From Puccinia triticina (Eukaryota > Basidiomycota > Pucciniomycetes > Pucciniales > Pucciniaceae), in the NCBI RefSeq assembly GCF_026914185.1, contig NC_070565.1, positions 1,178,001 to 1,242,000 of the forward strand: DNA of 64,000 nt, written 5' to 3'. How positions within the stretch are numbered: position 1 is the stretch's first letter; the number at the start of each line of letters is the position of its first letter. Shown here piece by piece: positions 22,131-34,044 of the stretch. Position numbers and translations under genes: made by a program. The notes below the pieces were generated by a model. It had not been told where the DNA came from, did not search any database, and saw only the letters and a program-made list of their open reading frames with translations.

Positions 22131-23633
22131 CGGACCTACTTTGCGCAGCAGCGGAAAACTCTTTGCGCACAGAATCAACTGTCCCCCGACGTCGAGCCCG
22201 CTGTGCGCGCAAGCCAAAAAATACTTTGCGCACAGTGACTTCCCCCAAAAGAAGGAGGTGATTTTTCCGGATTTTTTTTCGATGGATCAAAAGAGGGGGT
22301 CTTACTTGCCCCCTCCAAAAGATATTGGATTTTTTGAAGGTGTCCTTGTGATGCAAAAAAAAATCATAATATCAATCCAAAAAAAAGGCACCCGCTACCC
22401 CGATAGCCCACCCCGGGGCATTTGTACCTGCTCAAACTTAAATGGTCGGGTACCCAGCCCCTCAAAAAGAAAGTTCGAGGGGCAGCAGCTCCGGGCCCGG
22501 CTATCCCCCAGCCGCCGTGCCGATGGCCGGCACAGGCCATCGAGCGGAGTTGCACACTCCCCCAATGACCGGCCAGCACATGCGTGCATGTGGCACAAAT
22601 TACCGGTCATCAAGGGGATTATGTACTCCTCTTGATGACCAATCTATCCCGGTAATCGAGTGGAGTACATACTTCCCTCGATGACCGGGTCCATGCCGGT
22701 CATGGAGAGGAGTACATCCTTCCCTCGATGACCGGGTCCGTTCCGGTCATCGAGAGGAATGTTCACTCCTCTCGACGACCGGAGCTTGGTGACCTGGTTG
22801 CTCCGGTTGGCGAGAGGAGTGAACACTCCCCTCGATGACCGGAACGGACTCGGTCGACGAGGGAAGGATGTACTCCTCTCGATGGACGCCCTGTTCCGAC
22901 CATCGAGAGGAGTACACTCCCCTCGGTGGCCCGATTACTCCGGTCGTCGAGAGGAATGAACATTCCTCTCGATGACCGGAACGGACCCGGTCATCGAGGG
23001 AAGGATGTACTCCTCTCGATGACCGGGTCCATGCCGGTCATCGAGAGGAGTACATACTCCCCTGACCCGATTGCTCCGGTCATCGAGGGAAGCATGTACT
23101 CCACTCGATGACCGGGATAGATTGGCCATCAAGAGGAGTACATAATCCCCTCAATGACCGGTAATTTGTGCCACATGCACGCATGTGCTGGCCGGTCACC
23201 GGGGGAGTGTGCAACTCCGCTCGATGGCCCGTGCCGGCCATTGGCACGGCGGCTGGGGGATAGCCGGGCCCGGAGCTGCTGCCCCTCGAACTTTCTTTTT
23301 GAGGGGCTGGGTACCCGACCACTTGAGTTTGAGCAGGTACAAATGCCCCGGGGTGGGCTATCGGGGTAGCGGGTGCCTTTTTTTTGGATTAATATTATGA
23401 TTTTTTTTTGCATCACAAGGACACCTTCAAAAAATCCAATATCTTTTGGAGGGGGCAAGTAAGACCCCCTCTTTTGATCCATCGAAAAAAAATCCGGAAA
23501 AATCACCTCCTTCTTTCGGGGGAAGTCACTGTGCGCGAAGTATTTTTTGGCTTGCGCGCACAGCGGGCTCAACGTCGGGGGAGAGTTGATTCTGTGCGCG
23601 AAGAGTTTTCCGCTGCTGCGCAAAGTAGGTCCG
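22131..23633. mobile_element. 1.5-kb palindromic foldback element inside the solo LTR
   Basis: The left arm starts CGGACCTACTTTGCGCAGC. The right arm ends with its complement, GCTGCGCAAAGTAGGTCCG. The arms (about 22131-22670 and 23094-23633) are inverted and nearly identical over about 500 bp, and the centre is an array of short hairpins. The probable target duplication is TTTATATA (22123-22130, 23634-23641), although it lies in AT-rich sequence. Mirror-image open frames on both strands (164 and 177 codons) only reflect the palindrome. No transposase is present. The 8-bp TSD and very long TIRs could fit hAT- or MULE-like foldback elements. Confidence 0.85.
22620..23130. repeat. Array of self-complementary GATGACCGG units (central part of palindrome)
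   Basis: Units of about 60 bp alternate CTCGATGACCGG, a spacer, CCGGTCATCGAG, then AGGAGTACAT. Each unit can form its own hairpin. Related arrays occur at 25976-26540 and 28780-29340, with remnants at 52025-52610. Confidence 0.9.
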
Positions 23634-24232
23634 TTTATATATATATATGCATACAAGTGCATTCACACAGGGCGTGATGCACTTGCTTAAACTTTGAAGT
23701 TAGTTTACACAAGGAAGGGATAATAATTAAGGGTACGTGTAAGTGGGGTACCCTAGGTTATTTTACCCATAGAATAAGAATCTTCTATAATATTTTACTT
23801 ATTGATTACACAAAGCTAAGTAATCAATTATTTACATATGTATTTAATGTTTTTGCGTAGTTTTACATATGTAAGGGTAATAATGTCTCTTTCATATGTA
23901 AAACTACTTTTTATATTTTCATTTGTATCTTGTCACGGTGGCTCTGCCATAGTAGCCAGCTGACACTAGCCAGGCGCCGGGTCCTTCTTTTGGGCTGAAA
24001 GCCATGGAAAATGTGTGGACCCGTTATCCAGGGCCGAAACACGCTACACTACCGGATTTCTGGGGGAAAAAATTATCCCTGGCATTACACTACGGCTCAA
24101 GATGTAAATTGCCCACTACAGGTAGCGGTGAAGTAGCGGGGCACTCATTTGTATAATTACACTACTGGAACACCCAGATGATGTAGTGTAATGTAGCAAC
24201 CCATTGTTGCAGGAATGTATTTTGGCTAAATA

Positions 24233-25561
24233 TTATGTTGACTTCAATTTCAAGAACTCGTTGAGATGTGCTTGAGGGATCATTTCACTTTTGTAAAGCA
24301 ATTCAGCGGTTCTGAACAACAATTCCTGGAATAGAAGGACATCGGCAGCTTCACGATCGTAGTCATACCATGAGATGTTGGGAGGCCTCTCGGCCGTGTC
24401 GGAAAGCAGTGTTATTTTTAGCAACAGTTCGTTTAACTTTTTCAGCCATCCAGATGTAACCCTGTCGATGACTTCATCTAGAACGTGCCCTGACATTTTT
24501 CCTGGCTCAGGAGCAGTCCCTTCGAGAAAATTTCCTGATCCCGCGTATAGTCTTTTCTCATTTGCGCTTAGTTTTCTAATTGCCTTCGTGAAGCTCCAAT
24601 TGGGTTTGTAAGGCTGATTTAATCTGGAAGGACAAGTGTTTGGAAATCTCAGTCTTCCAAAATTGATGGTAACATTCATCTGAAAAGCATGCAAACCTCA
24701 TTCCTTTGTAAAATGTTTCCAACAATTCATCCAGTGGCGGCGGGTGAGGTGCAAGCACAAACCGCTTCTTAGTGACTTTGAACAACCGATCTTGTCTGCA
24801 AAGTCCTATGAGCTGGCAAATATTTTCTAGTTCTTGAAGATTTTGCCGTATCCAAAGAATTCTTTCGACGCATTCCTTTTGGATCTCCAATATACGCTGG
24901 TTCGTTGTGTCAATCCAGTTCATCGGAAATTTTCTAATTGCCTCCTTGAACATTGAGAGGTCGTCGCGCAGACGATTAAATTCTTTATCCAGTGCTTCTC
25001 GATCTGATATTTATTCAAATTTCTATGATCAGTTTCCAAAATCATGAATGTTGATTGAAAGAGAGTGATGCTATGAGATTTAAAACCTTTTTTCCATTCC
25101 GGAGGGGCCGCGACCCCTATGTGTGACAGATATGATCACAAACAAACAAAAAAATTTGCTGCTCAAGCTTATGACACGGCGCGGTGAGACATGCAAGTTT
25201 AGCTGACCTTTTTCGGCGACTGGAAGCGCGGCTGGTTGGGGATCTGAAATTTCGACTATGAGTGAGCCAATTCTTCCAGAACTCGAGGGCTGTTGACTAT
25301 CCGTAACACCTAGAAGAGGAGCGAGGAAGGAATTGATTTCAGTATTTCGAGAAACAATATCGGTGAATGATACGATCTTCGTAATTCGAATCTATCACGT
25401 GGGAGAAGAGGAAAAGGAGGGGGAAAAATACCTTCTTCGCCTTGATCTGCCGCATGAGTGAGTCGAGATGGCAAGGTAGGCTTGGCTATGATGTGAGCCG
25501 CTTGAAAGCAGCACAAAGCGAGAGAGGCCAGTCGATGGCGCTTCGAAAGCATGGCGTGCAT
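24233..25561 (-). CDS. Predicted secreted protein B, five exons, 319 aa, unknown function
   Basis: Minus-strand exons: 25432-25561, 25208-25309, 25087-25116 (30 bp), 24697-25003 and 24233-24623. They join through GT-AG introns (donors GTATTT, GTCAGC, GTTTTA, GTTTGC; acceptors TTCTAG, CACATAG, TATCAG, TTCCAG) with phases 1,1,1,2 and a total of exactly 320 codons. The N-terminus has a basic start (MHAMLSKRHR), a hydrophobic run (LASLALCCFQAAHIIA) and a likely cleavage site before KP, consistent with a signal peptide. The mature part is mainly helical (LDKEFNRLRDD, ERILWIRQNLQELENICQ, VLLFQELLFRTAELLY) with few Cys. Paralogue A (3134-4589) shares every intron. No known domain is recognised. Secretion and lineage-specific duplication would fit an effector-type protein, which is inference. 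Confidence 0.8.
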
Positions 25562-25782
25562 CGGATTCTTTGTCGACAGAGGCCTCCAGGTCACCTCACA
25601 TAGCTCTTTCGGAGCTGAGCTGCCACAAGTGTCAAGAGATGCCCCTCGTTTCGGAGCCTGGTGGCGAAACACCGCCGGGGGCGCCGGCCTGCGCCGGTCC
25701 TCCGGCCCCTGCAGGCGGGAGGGTCTTTCAAGCCAAGGTTTGCTCCCTCGAGTCTCTGACCCCCCACAGGTGACTCAAATCT

Positions 25783-26749
25783 ACGGAAGCCCTAGAGGGA
25801 CACGCATCCGGCCACCGTTTGGAAAAATCAAAAAAATGCTATTTCACAAAATACAGATGCATGAAACATGTACCACATGTATAAACCTTCCAACTTTGGG
25901 ATTCCATGAATCTCAGAGCTCATGTTTTCATGTGAGAGCTTGAGAAGGCGTACCATGGGACCGCGAATTCATCAACAACTCCTCGGTCACCGGTACTGAC
26001 CGGTCAGCCAGAGCGGTACACACCAGCCATCGGGAACATATTCCCCTCGATGGCAGGTCCGTTCGGTCATTGAGGGCTCCCCTCAATGGGCTGTCCTCTT
26101 GGTCATCAAGATGAGTATACACTCCTGTAGATGACCGGAACAAACCGGTCATCGAGAGGAGTATGTACTCCTCAGGATGACCGGAACCGGTCATCGGGAG
26201 GAGTATGTACTCCTCTAGATGGCCGGAATGAACCGGTCATTGGGAGGAGTGCATACTCCCTTGATGATCGGAACAAACCGGTCATCAATCTACTCCTCAA
26301 GATGACCGGTTTGTTCCGGTCGTTGTGAGGAGTACATCACTCTCTCGATGACCGGTTCATTCCGGTCGTTTTGAGGAGTACATCTTTCTCTTGATGACCG
26401 GTTTGTTCCGGATCTTGGGAAGTACATAACTCCTCTCGATGACCGGAACAAACCGGTCATCTCGAGAAGTACATCTTCTTCTTGATGACCGGAACAAACC
26501 GGTCATCGAGAATGTGGCGAGTGACTATTGACGGCCGGTACGGGCTGGGCATCAACGGAGGTGTGGACTCCTATTGATGACTGATCTCCACCGGCCATTG
26601 ATTCAAGAATCCAACTTCTTGTTTCATGGAATCCCGAATTTGGAAGGTGTATACATGTGGTACACGTTTCATGCATCTGTATTTTGTAAAATCACATTTT
26701 TTGATTTTTCAAAACAGTGGCCAGATGCGTGTCCCTCTAGGGCTTCCGT
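25783..26749. mobile_element. Second foldback element with hairpin-array interior
   Basis: ACGGAAGCCCTAGAGGGAC at the left and its complement at the right open inverted repeats of about 140 bp (25783-25930, 26600-26749). These include matching blocks around ATGCATGAAAC and GGATTCCATGAA. The duplication AAATCT flanks the element (25777-25782, 26750-26755). The interior is the GATGACCGG hairpin array. It differs in terminal sequence from the element at 22131-23633 but shares the interior type. Confidence 0.8.
25976..26540. repeat. Hairpin array, GATGACCGG type
   Basis: Roughly nine to ten units of GATGACCGG-N6-CCGGTCATCG plus AGGAGTAC-type spacers, each self-complementary. Orientation alternates inside every unit. 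Confidence 0.88.
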
Positions 26750-26755
26750 AAATCT

Positions 26756-27500
26756 GCGTGCTGACTTGTTTCTTGTTTTCTCTTTTGCAATTGAATAGTT
26801 GGATCCAACACAAGTTACAGCCGAGCACAATAAGACCATATCAGACTGAAATGTGATGCCGCACGGCCGGAGACATTGTATGGCATCAACTCTGATGACA
26901 AGCTTAAATTCCCAGCTGATCAAAGGGACAACGTCTGGGACTTCCCAAACTGGCTGCAAGTTGTTTTCCAAACGTCGCTATACTACCGGCCAGATCCCTC
27001 AAGAATACAACCTTGTTCCCGTCAGACACGCATGCCGAGTTTTATTTGTTCTTAGTTGCCTATCCAGACGCATGAGAGAGATTCAATGTGATCTTTTTGT
27101 TGTTTTTGTTTTGTTCTCATAACAGATTGTTCTCATAACAGAAGAAAGCAGAATTTGAAAGTCCAGCTGGTTTGGAAGGATTGGCCGCTGGGAAGATGGA
27201 GCAGGAACGAAGATTGATGTTTGAGGCTCTGGAGGAAAACAACAGATTGATCTAAACATGCATTCTACTCTACTGGGCAAGCAAGTTGCCTTCTAGCGTC
27301 GGCTGGGTGCTGGAAGAGCAGCAACATTTGACCACAAAAGAAGCCGAGATCAAGGACCGCTGAAAAGGTCATGCCGATCGCAACAAAACGACGACTGAGC
27401 CGCTTTCATTGTTGCCCAATGGCGCCACTGTTCCAGCTACACCACAGGCGCACTTTCTCGAATTGGGACCGTTGGTCCCGCGGCCGAGCTCTTCGACCGT
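26756..27500. other. No gene recognised
   Basis: Contains a short duplicated GTTCTCATAACAG motif (about 27112-27138) and GC-rich sequence near 27420-27500. No supported coding region. Confidence 0.4.
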
Positions 27501-27590
27501 TGTGAGACTCAAAAGTGTTCCTGAGAACCTTTTGCTGAATGGAGAAGGGGATGATGGAGGTGCAAACTCTGCCCTTCTATACTATCAGGT

Positions 27591-27622
<32 letters not shown>

Positions 27623-28420
27623 TTAATGAAGTGATAGGGTTGGTTGGTTCAAGATGAGCTTGTTGATGACACTGAATAAATTGTTGTTATTGTTAATGTA
27701 GTGGTTGTTATGTATGTAGGTTGTTAAGTATATATAAGGCTGTAACTGTAAATGTTGGGGTGACTGTGATTGGTGAGTGATGAACTGAGGAGCTGACAAC
27801 TGGGGAGGAGAGAGCTCCTTATATAGACAGAAGTGGAGCCCCAGAGGGCTTGTGGGTTAGGGTTCCAGCTAATCTAGACAACCGGGTGAGGGATTTTAGC
27901 TGGTGAGAGCAGATACAAATGATGCCATAATGTGTCAGGGGTACATAAATGATGTCATAAGAATGCAGTAGCGCCACATGAAGGCTGCGTAAAGTGACAG
28001 TAGACTGCATGATTTGACAGGTGGATGCAGGGGGTGCATAAATGAAGTCTGAGGCTGCAGAGTCAGTGTGTGATGACATCATAATATGGAAATAGAAGAG
28101 TACTTGATAATATGTAATGACTGTAGTCTGATGGGGAGATGTATGCTTGTATCCTGTGATGTGTATAAGCATAATGCTGTGATCCTTGACTTGAGGCTTG
28201 TGACAGGCTGGTGACTGGGTATGTTGAACGTGTGATGGGTGTCCAGTGTCCAAAGAAGTGTAGGTTCCAATCCAGAGGGGCTCCAGTGACACTTACTAGG
28301 GGTAAAATTGGCCTTAGAATCCATTTCTGAGGTCTGTTTGATGGTATCTTGAGGCGTGTTGTGAGTAAATATATGTAAGAGAAAAAAACTTTTGATTTTT
28401 TCACTTTTCCGTCTACCACA
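27501..28420. mobile_element. Solo LTR of an unrelated family (TGTGAGACTC...CTACCACA)
   Basis: 920 bp bounded by TG...CA with a 4-bp duplication CCGT (27497-27500, 28421-28424). A second member at 54835-55958 shares both ends and a conserved block (GAATGGAGAAGGGGATGATGG). No internal region accompanies it. A 4-bp TSD matches that of the nested gypsy element in this window, but the LTR sequences differ. Confidence 0.75.
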
Positions 28421-28779
28421 CCGTCTTGCCAACCCCTCAGGTGTTGGCAAAATGGTGAGAAACCCCGGTCGGTGGCTCCACAGTGGTCAGAACGTTGGTC
28501 AACCGGTTGCTTTGAAACCAAAGACCAAACGGATTGAGCCGTGAATTGCCAACGGCTGCTGGCAAATTTGCTTTTGCCAGCACTGAGGCTTGAACTGGGG
28601 TCGGCTGCCCCCAGTACATGTAGCCCTGTAGCAAGGCAGCTTGCCAAGCTCACACTGCGGGCATCTCGATGTTTTCCGCAGCAACATCTGACGATTTAGT
28701 GGGGATTCAAACCCCGCGCAACAAGTATTGCAGCGACACTTGGCCGGCTGTCCATCAGCCGGCCACCAGTGTATATACA

Positions 28780-29340
28780 CACACCGCACCTCTCAATGGC
28801 TGGCACAACAACCGGTCACCAAGAGGAGTACACACTCCTCTTGATGGCTGGCCCAAGGACCGGCCATCAGGAGGAGTCCTTGTGCCGGCCATTGAGAGTT
28901 GTCCACACTCCTCTTGATGACCAGCATAACAACTGGTCATTGGGAGGAGGAGTCCACACTCCTCTCGATGACCAGCACAAGGAGTGGTCATCGGGAGGAG
29001 GAATCCATACTCCTCTCAATGCCAACACAGGCCGGCGTTGAGAGGAGTACATGCACCTCGATGCCTGGTCTGTGCCGTCCATTGAGGGAAGTGTGTATGT
29101 ACTCCTCCAGATGACCGGGCCTTGGGCCAGCCATCAAGAGGAGTGCGTACTCTTCTCGGTGACCGGTTGTTGTGCCGGCCTTCAAGTGGTGTCTGTACTC
29201 CTCTTGACGCAGGTGTGTGCTGACATCAAGAGGAGTGAGGACTCCTACCGATGACCGGTCCATGAGCTGGTCACTGAGAGGAGTGTGTAATCCTCTTGAT
29301 GGCCGGCACAAGGACCGGTCATTGAGAGGATGTTATGTAC
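28780..29340. repeat. Third hairpin array, more diverged
   Basis: Repeats of GATGACCGG/CCGGTCAT with AGAGGAGTNNACACTCCTC spacers, more degenerate than the two arrays to the left. A GGTGGCCGGCTG block lies just outside both edges, hinting at eroded inverted ends, but I could not define an element. Confidence 0.75.
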
Positions 29341-32310
29341 TGCAGTGGCCGGCTGTCCAAATGCAAATCAGCCTGCCAAATGTTGCTGCAGCTGACGCTG
29401 CATGTTCTGATATGCAGCGTCATGATGTCGCTGCGGCCCACAGTGTCACTACACTCGTCCAGTGGCATCGGCACTGCTTGTAGCCAAGCCCATGGCCGGA
29501 ACATGCGTATTGGTGCCTGCCAATTGGGCCCCCAGCAGGTGGCGGTGGCGGCCCGGGCCTCCGGGGGCAACGGGGTGACCCAGGTACATTTTGCACCCAC
29601 TCCGGGGATTACATCCAACACCCAGCCAACGGCTTGGTTGGCCCAACGTTTACCTGAACATACATGTGTACCAATCTCCAACGGTTGCCGCCGCGGGCAG
29701 ACAAACCGTCAGAACAATGGCAGTGCATACCTCCAGATGACGTTCTGGTGCGCCTGTGGTGTACTAGTCATGAGCACCATCAGCCGCACCCGTTGGGGGA
29801 TACATTTCCATCGCAAGTCACGGCTACCAACAGCATCATGAATATGATCAGTGTTGTCTTGCGCATTTGGATTGGATAAGGTTGACCCTCAGTCCTCCAA
29901 ACTGTCAAGAAGCTTGCTCCCTGCCGGTCAACACTGGCACGAGGTCTCCAGCAAACGCCACATGATGGAACCTCACATCAATGAGTTAATCAAACAGGCC
30001 CCATTGTGTTAGAGTGTGTGACACGATTACATACTATGGCTATGGTTTATAACACAAGTACATACTGGATTCCCATACTATCTACTTGTATCCAACCAAC
30101 CCTAACCATGTGAGACCGGATCTTCAAACCTAGCCTGTACTTAGTCTATATGTATCCGCACGTCCCGGCCCCCCTTCTCTCTCCTCATCAACATTAGAAG
30201 GACCGGACCTCAGGTGTGCGGAGAGCTTACCATTATTGGGTATCCTTGTATAGCCCTTGAGTTCTTATACATTGTGCCTCCCCTTAATTCTCGGGATCAT
30301 CCTCAAAGACTCTGCTGTTGACCAGCCAGAGCCGGAAGCACATAAATCCAAGGACAAATACACAGCGGGACTACCCTGCGTGAATTGGAACCGCAAACAG
30401 TACGCAACAGCAGCCGTGGCGTTGTACGACGCAATAGGGCGCACCTGGGACTGCAAGTCCCCGTGTCGCACCTCTAACTTAACACAAGTCCCCTACTTCA
30501 GAGGGCCCTGGTACAGCCTGGGCTGGCGCAAAGCGCGACCTCCGAAGGAGGGACTTGGGACTAATGTCCACTTTTTGGCCTGAGGATTTGAGGCCTTTTG
30601 GTGGGTGTTTTGTGCCATTCAGATTTTGACCCTGTTCCCAAAGGGCCCAAGGCATGCCCTTTGGATCATGAAACTCGTCTCACTCTTCCCTATCTTTTGC
30701 CGCTACACATGTCTCTGGAAGTCCAAGTGTTCTCCTCCCATGACCCTCCAAACTTATAGTTTTTGGGGTATTCTGGGCTGTATGACATGTGTGGATTGAA
30801 CTGAACTCGGAAAACAGTATGCTCATTCAATTCAATTCCACAGGATCCAAGCTCTCCAAGCTTTGGTCAATATGCCTCGGCCAATCCAGCTCATGCATCC
30901 AATCCTCATTATGAGGACATGGATATGAAGCCAAGATGGTCAGCTATATTGACCCTTCAGGGCTTCAGCAGAGACTTGTCAGTTTTTGCTGTGTGGAGGA
31001 CGAAAGGAAAAAAGGGAATAAAAAGCCACAAAAGCCCCAAACTCTCAGGCAAAAAGTATGACATAAGTCATAAGCCTCTCCTACAGAGAGTCCCTTTGGG
31101 ACGTGGGGGTCCCCCCCCCCCCCCCCCTCCGTTTGAGAGGCTTAGTTAGGCTAGGTCGCACCTATGGCACTGACTGGGACGTGCCCAGTCACTAGCCCGA
31201 CTTCCCCACGCACCTGTGACTCAGAAAGGACTGTAACATCCTGCCCACGTCACCAGGTGCATCAAAAGAACACTAGGGCTCCGTCATTAGACGGTGGACC
31301 CAGGCTGTGCCACCGCCGACACCCAGAGGTAGTGAAGCCCCTTCCCTGGGGGCCCAGCCCCAGCTCACACCCACAGGTGAGACTTCAACGGTTGTTTTTG
31401 AGCAGTGGAGCCCTTTCCAGGGGGCTCCAGGTTGGTTTGAGGTTTTTAAATAGAACAATCCGTGTGGACCAACCTTCCCAACCAATGTTCCACTCTGCTT
31501 GCACAGAACCTCTCCCTGCCCTTGAGGCCAGAACCTCATCTCCTCCCCTCTGACCTTTTGGCAATGATATGAACATGCCAACCCGCTCACCTCACAACCA
31601 CCCTCCCCATGCTCTGACTCCCTATCCAGCCCCCTTATTAGTCCCAAACAGCAAGCCACCCCAGCCGGCCCTGCCAACTGCTTCCCGCAATGACCCCGAT
31701 GTCTCCCCTTGCTTCAGCTTCTCCGTCTCATCCAGTTGCAATAGGACCCGCAAATCTCACCTCCGCCACCAGCAACCTGCCTCAGCCTCACCAGCCACCT
31801 TGCGCTGTCTGGACCAGCAGAACGGGTACATATCTGGCCAAACAGATCTCTGTGCCAATCTCCAACAGAGCGAGGAACACTTTTTTTTCCTGTCACACAT
31901 TTTCTATGCAAGTCTTATGTACCCCCAGCTCCAATGATGTCCCCAAGACCCCATATCCGTGTACTCCTCCCCACCCCCCCAAGGAATAAAAATATACCTG
32001 CCAGTGTATTTTGCTTCAACTTGACCCAATAACAATTAATCCTATTGCTTGGTCTGTCCGGCCAAAAACCCAGGTCCCAAAATAAATATCTGGCATGTTT
32101 CTTACAAGTCTGTGTCCGGACCACTTTTGAGTCATGTGACCGGATAACATGACCCACATGATCCAAACAGATAATATTTCAGCCCACAATCCGGTTGAAT
32201 GAGCCCTGGGTCATATATATTTGTCAGAAGTGCGTTCCAGGGACCTGCTTTCCCCGTTGTGCCACCCATCCACAACCATCACGGGTCGCGTCCCCCCTGC
32301 GTGGGACCTG
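29341..32310. other. Unassigned region, no supported gene
   Basis: Several GC-rich open frames occur (for example 30257-30583, and the Pro/Ser-rich 31569-31989), but none has a recognisable domain. A plus-strand frame ending at about 30011 (HWHEVSSKRHMMEPHINELIK, stop TAG) has protein-like composition and is followed at once by TGTTAGAG, which could be an LTR start. No second LTR was found. A run of about 17 C residues lies at 31111-31127. Confidence 0.4.
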
Positions 32311-32315
32311 ACTAC

Positions 32316-33981
32316 TGTCAGCCTACGTGATGCCAAGGATATTATCCTTCTAGCTACACGTGGTGCAAAGCAAAAGATTAGAGTTATAAAACTCTAAGAC
32401 AAGGTTATAAGGGTTAATTCCAACGTAATTGTTGGGAATTATGGCGTAAGAATAAGGCAATTTGGGCCAATTTGGGCCAATTTGACGTAATAAAATGAAT
32501 ATAATTAATTTTAAAGAGGGGCCTGATAAATCAGGGGTGTTTTAATCCCTCTAGAATGAAGAACTGGGGCCTGTAAACAGGGGTGTTTCAAATCCCAGAA
32601 AGAAATAGCGGAGAATCTCAAGAGAAGGGGCTTAAACTTACTAGTATAAGACCCTAGGGGCACTTGAGGTTCTTCAGGCGTGAAGTTGGGCAGTTGGAGG
32701 CGCTCAGAAGTGGTAATCTTGAGGGCAGGGTGGTTACTGGACAGCTTCAGGGCGGAAATTGGGGCTAAAAATCACGAAAGTAGGTATTTTACCTGGCAAA
32801 TCACAGGCTAATGAGGCTGTTGAAGGCGGGTAAAATTCTAATAGGTAATGTAAAGCTGGGGAATCTCTTTTTGGGCGGAGAAAGGGCCCTTTTTGTAGCC
32901 TAGGCAGGCCTCCAGGGGCGCCCAGGGGACATGGGGACACTTGTGGGCGCATTCTGAGGCAATTTGGTTGCGCTAGAAGGCGCTGTGGGTCGTGGAACCT
33001 TGGGGCTTGGATACAAGGGTTGCCAAGGACCATTTACAGAGGTTCTGCGTGATTTTACACATGCCTTACACGTCATGGGGGCTGGTTTGGGGGTTCTGTG
33101 ACGCTCATTTCCGTGGAAATGTGCCACAGAAGGTACTAGAACTGGCTTCTGTGTACTTGTACACGTGTCAGCAGTGCTTTATACATGTTCTGGAGGCGCT
33201 CATTGATTGCTACAGTTCATTTTATCCCTTCTACACATTTACTACAGTTGTAATTTACGTGTAGTGAGGCTTGGGAGAAGCTGGGGCGCTTTCTAGTGTC
33301 TCCTGTGCACGCTGCAAGAGTTCTTTTCCATCTAGAATGTTTTATATTGAATGACGTGGTAATTACATCTTGTTTGGTGATTAATTACATGTGTACAAGC
33401 CCTATAACACATGTAATATTGTTATTGGGGCGTATTCTGGCCCATTCTTACTTATTGGTAGCCTGAGCGCTTTGGTTGCGGGCTAGTTTATGCATTATGC
33501 ATATATGTACACTATGGGCGCGGGCTTGAGCTCTAGGCAACAGAACACGCGGGCTTGGGTGCGCCACGCAACAAATAAAGCTATCTTTTGAACTGTACAC
33601 AACACCTCAGTTACGTCACTGGAAATGGTTGTAAATATATGTACTTATATATATATGTGCATACAAGTGCATTCACGTGGGGCGTGATGCACTTGTTTAA
33701 ACTTTGAAGTTATTTTACACAAGGAAGGGATAATAATTAAGGGTATGTGTAAGTGAGGTACCCTAGGTTATTTTACCCGTAGAATAAGAATCTTCTATAA
33801 TATTTCACATATTAATTACAGAAAGCTGAGTAATTAATTATTTATATATGTATTTAATGTTTTTGCGTAGTTTTACATATGTAAGAGTAATAATGTCTCT
33901 TTCATATGTAACACTACTTTTTATGGTTTTGTTTGTATTATTTCTATGTCACGGTGGCTCTGCCATAGTAGCCAGCTGACA
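32316..33981 (-). repeat. 3' LTR of chromovirus copy 2
   Basis: TGTCAG...CTGACA, 1,666 bp. It shares subfamily changes with 49573-51238, including loss of the TATA box. The purine-rich tract at 33982-33996 is the element's polypurine tract. Confidence 0.93.
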
Positions 33982-34044
33982 TTCCCTACCCCTAAGATGA
34001 GTCTCTGCTCAGAAAAAAAGGGTCTGAGAAAAAAAATGGGCATC

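Larger units (their letters stand above)
20806..23965 (-). mobile_element. Solo LTR of the chromovirus family, split by a foldback element
   Basis: TGTCAG at 20806 and CTGACA at 23965 bound a sequence that is collinear with the 1,665-bp LTRs once 22131-23633 and one target duplication are removed. The flanking duplication is perfect: CTAGC at 20801-20805 and 23966-23970. A single LTR with intact TSDs is the product of LTR-LTR recombination. It is more diverged than the LTRs of copies 1 and 2 but retains the TATATAAA box. Confidence 0.92.

Noticed and set aside
22141..23662. Pair of 164- and 177-codon frames on opposite strands
   Set aside because: They are mirror images produced by the palindrome, and they lack any domain or biased codon use.
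28420..29700. A third complete foldback element around the hairpin array
   Set aside because: Only patchy inverted similarity flanks the array (GGCCGGCTG blocks), and no TSD or clear ends could be found.
30007..30273. Copia LTR starting TGTTAGAG after a coding-like C-terminus
   Set aside because: No polypurine tract, second LTR or target duplication was identified, so it is mentioned only in the region note.
31569..31989. Pro/Ser-rich open frames of 99-122 codons
   Set aside because: Low-complexity translation in two overlapping frames, with no domain and no splice support.
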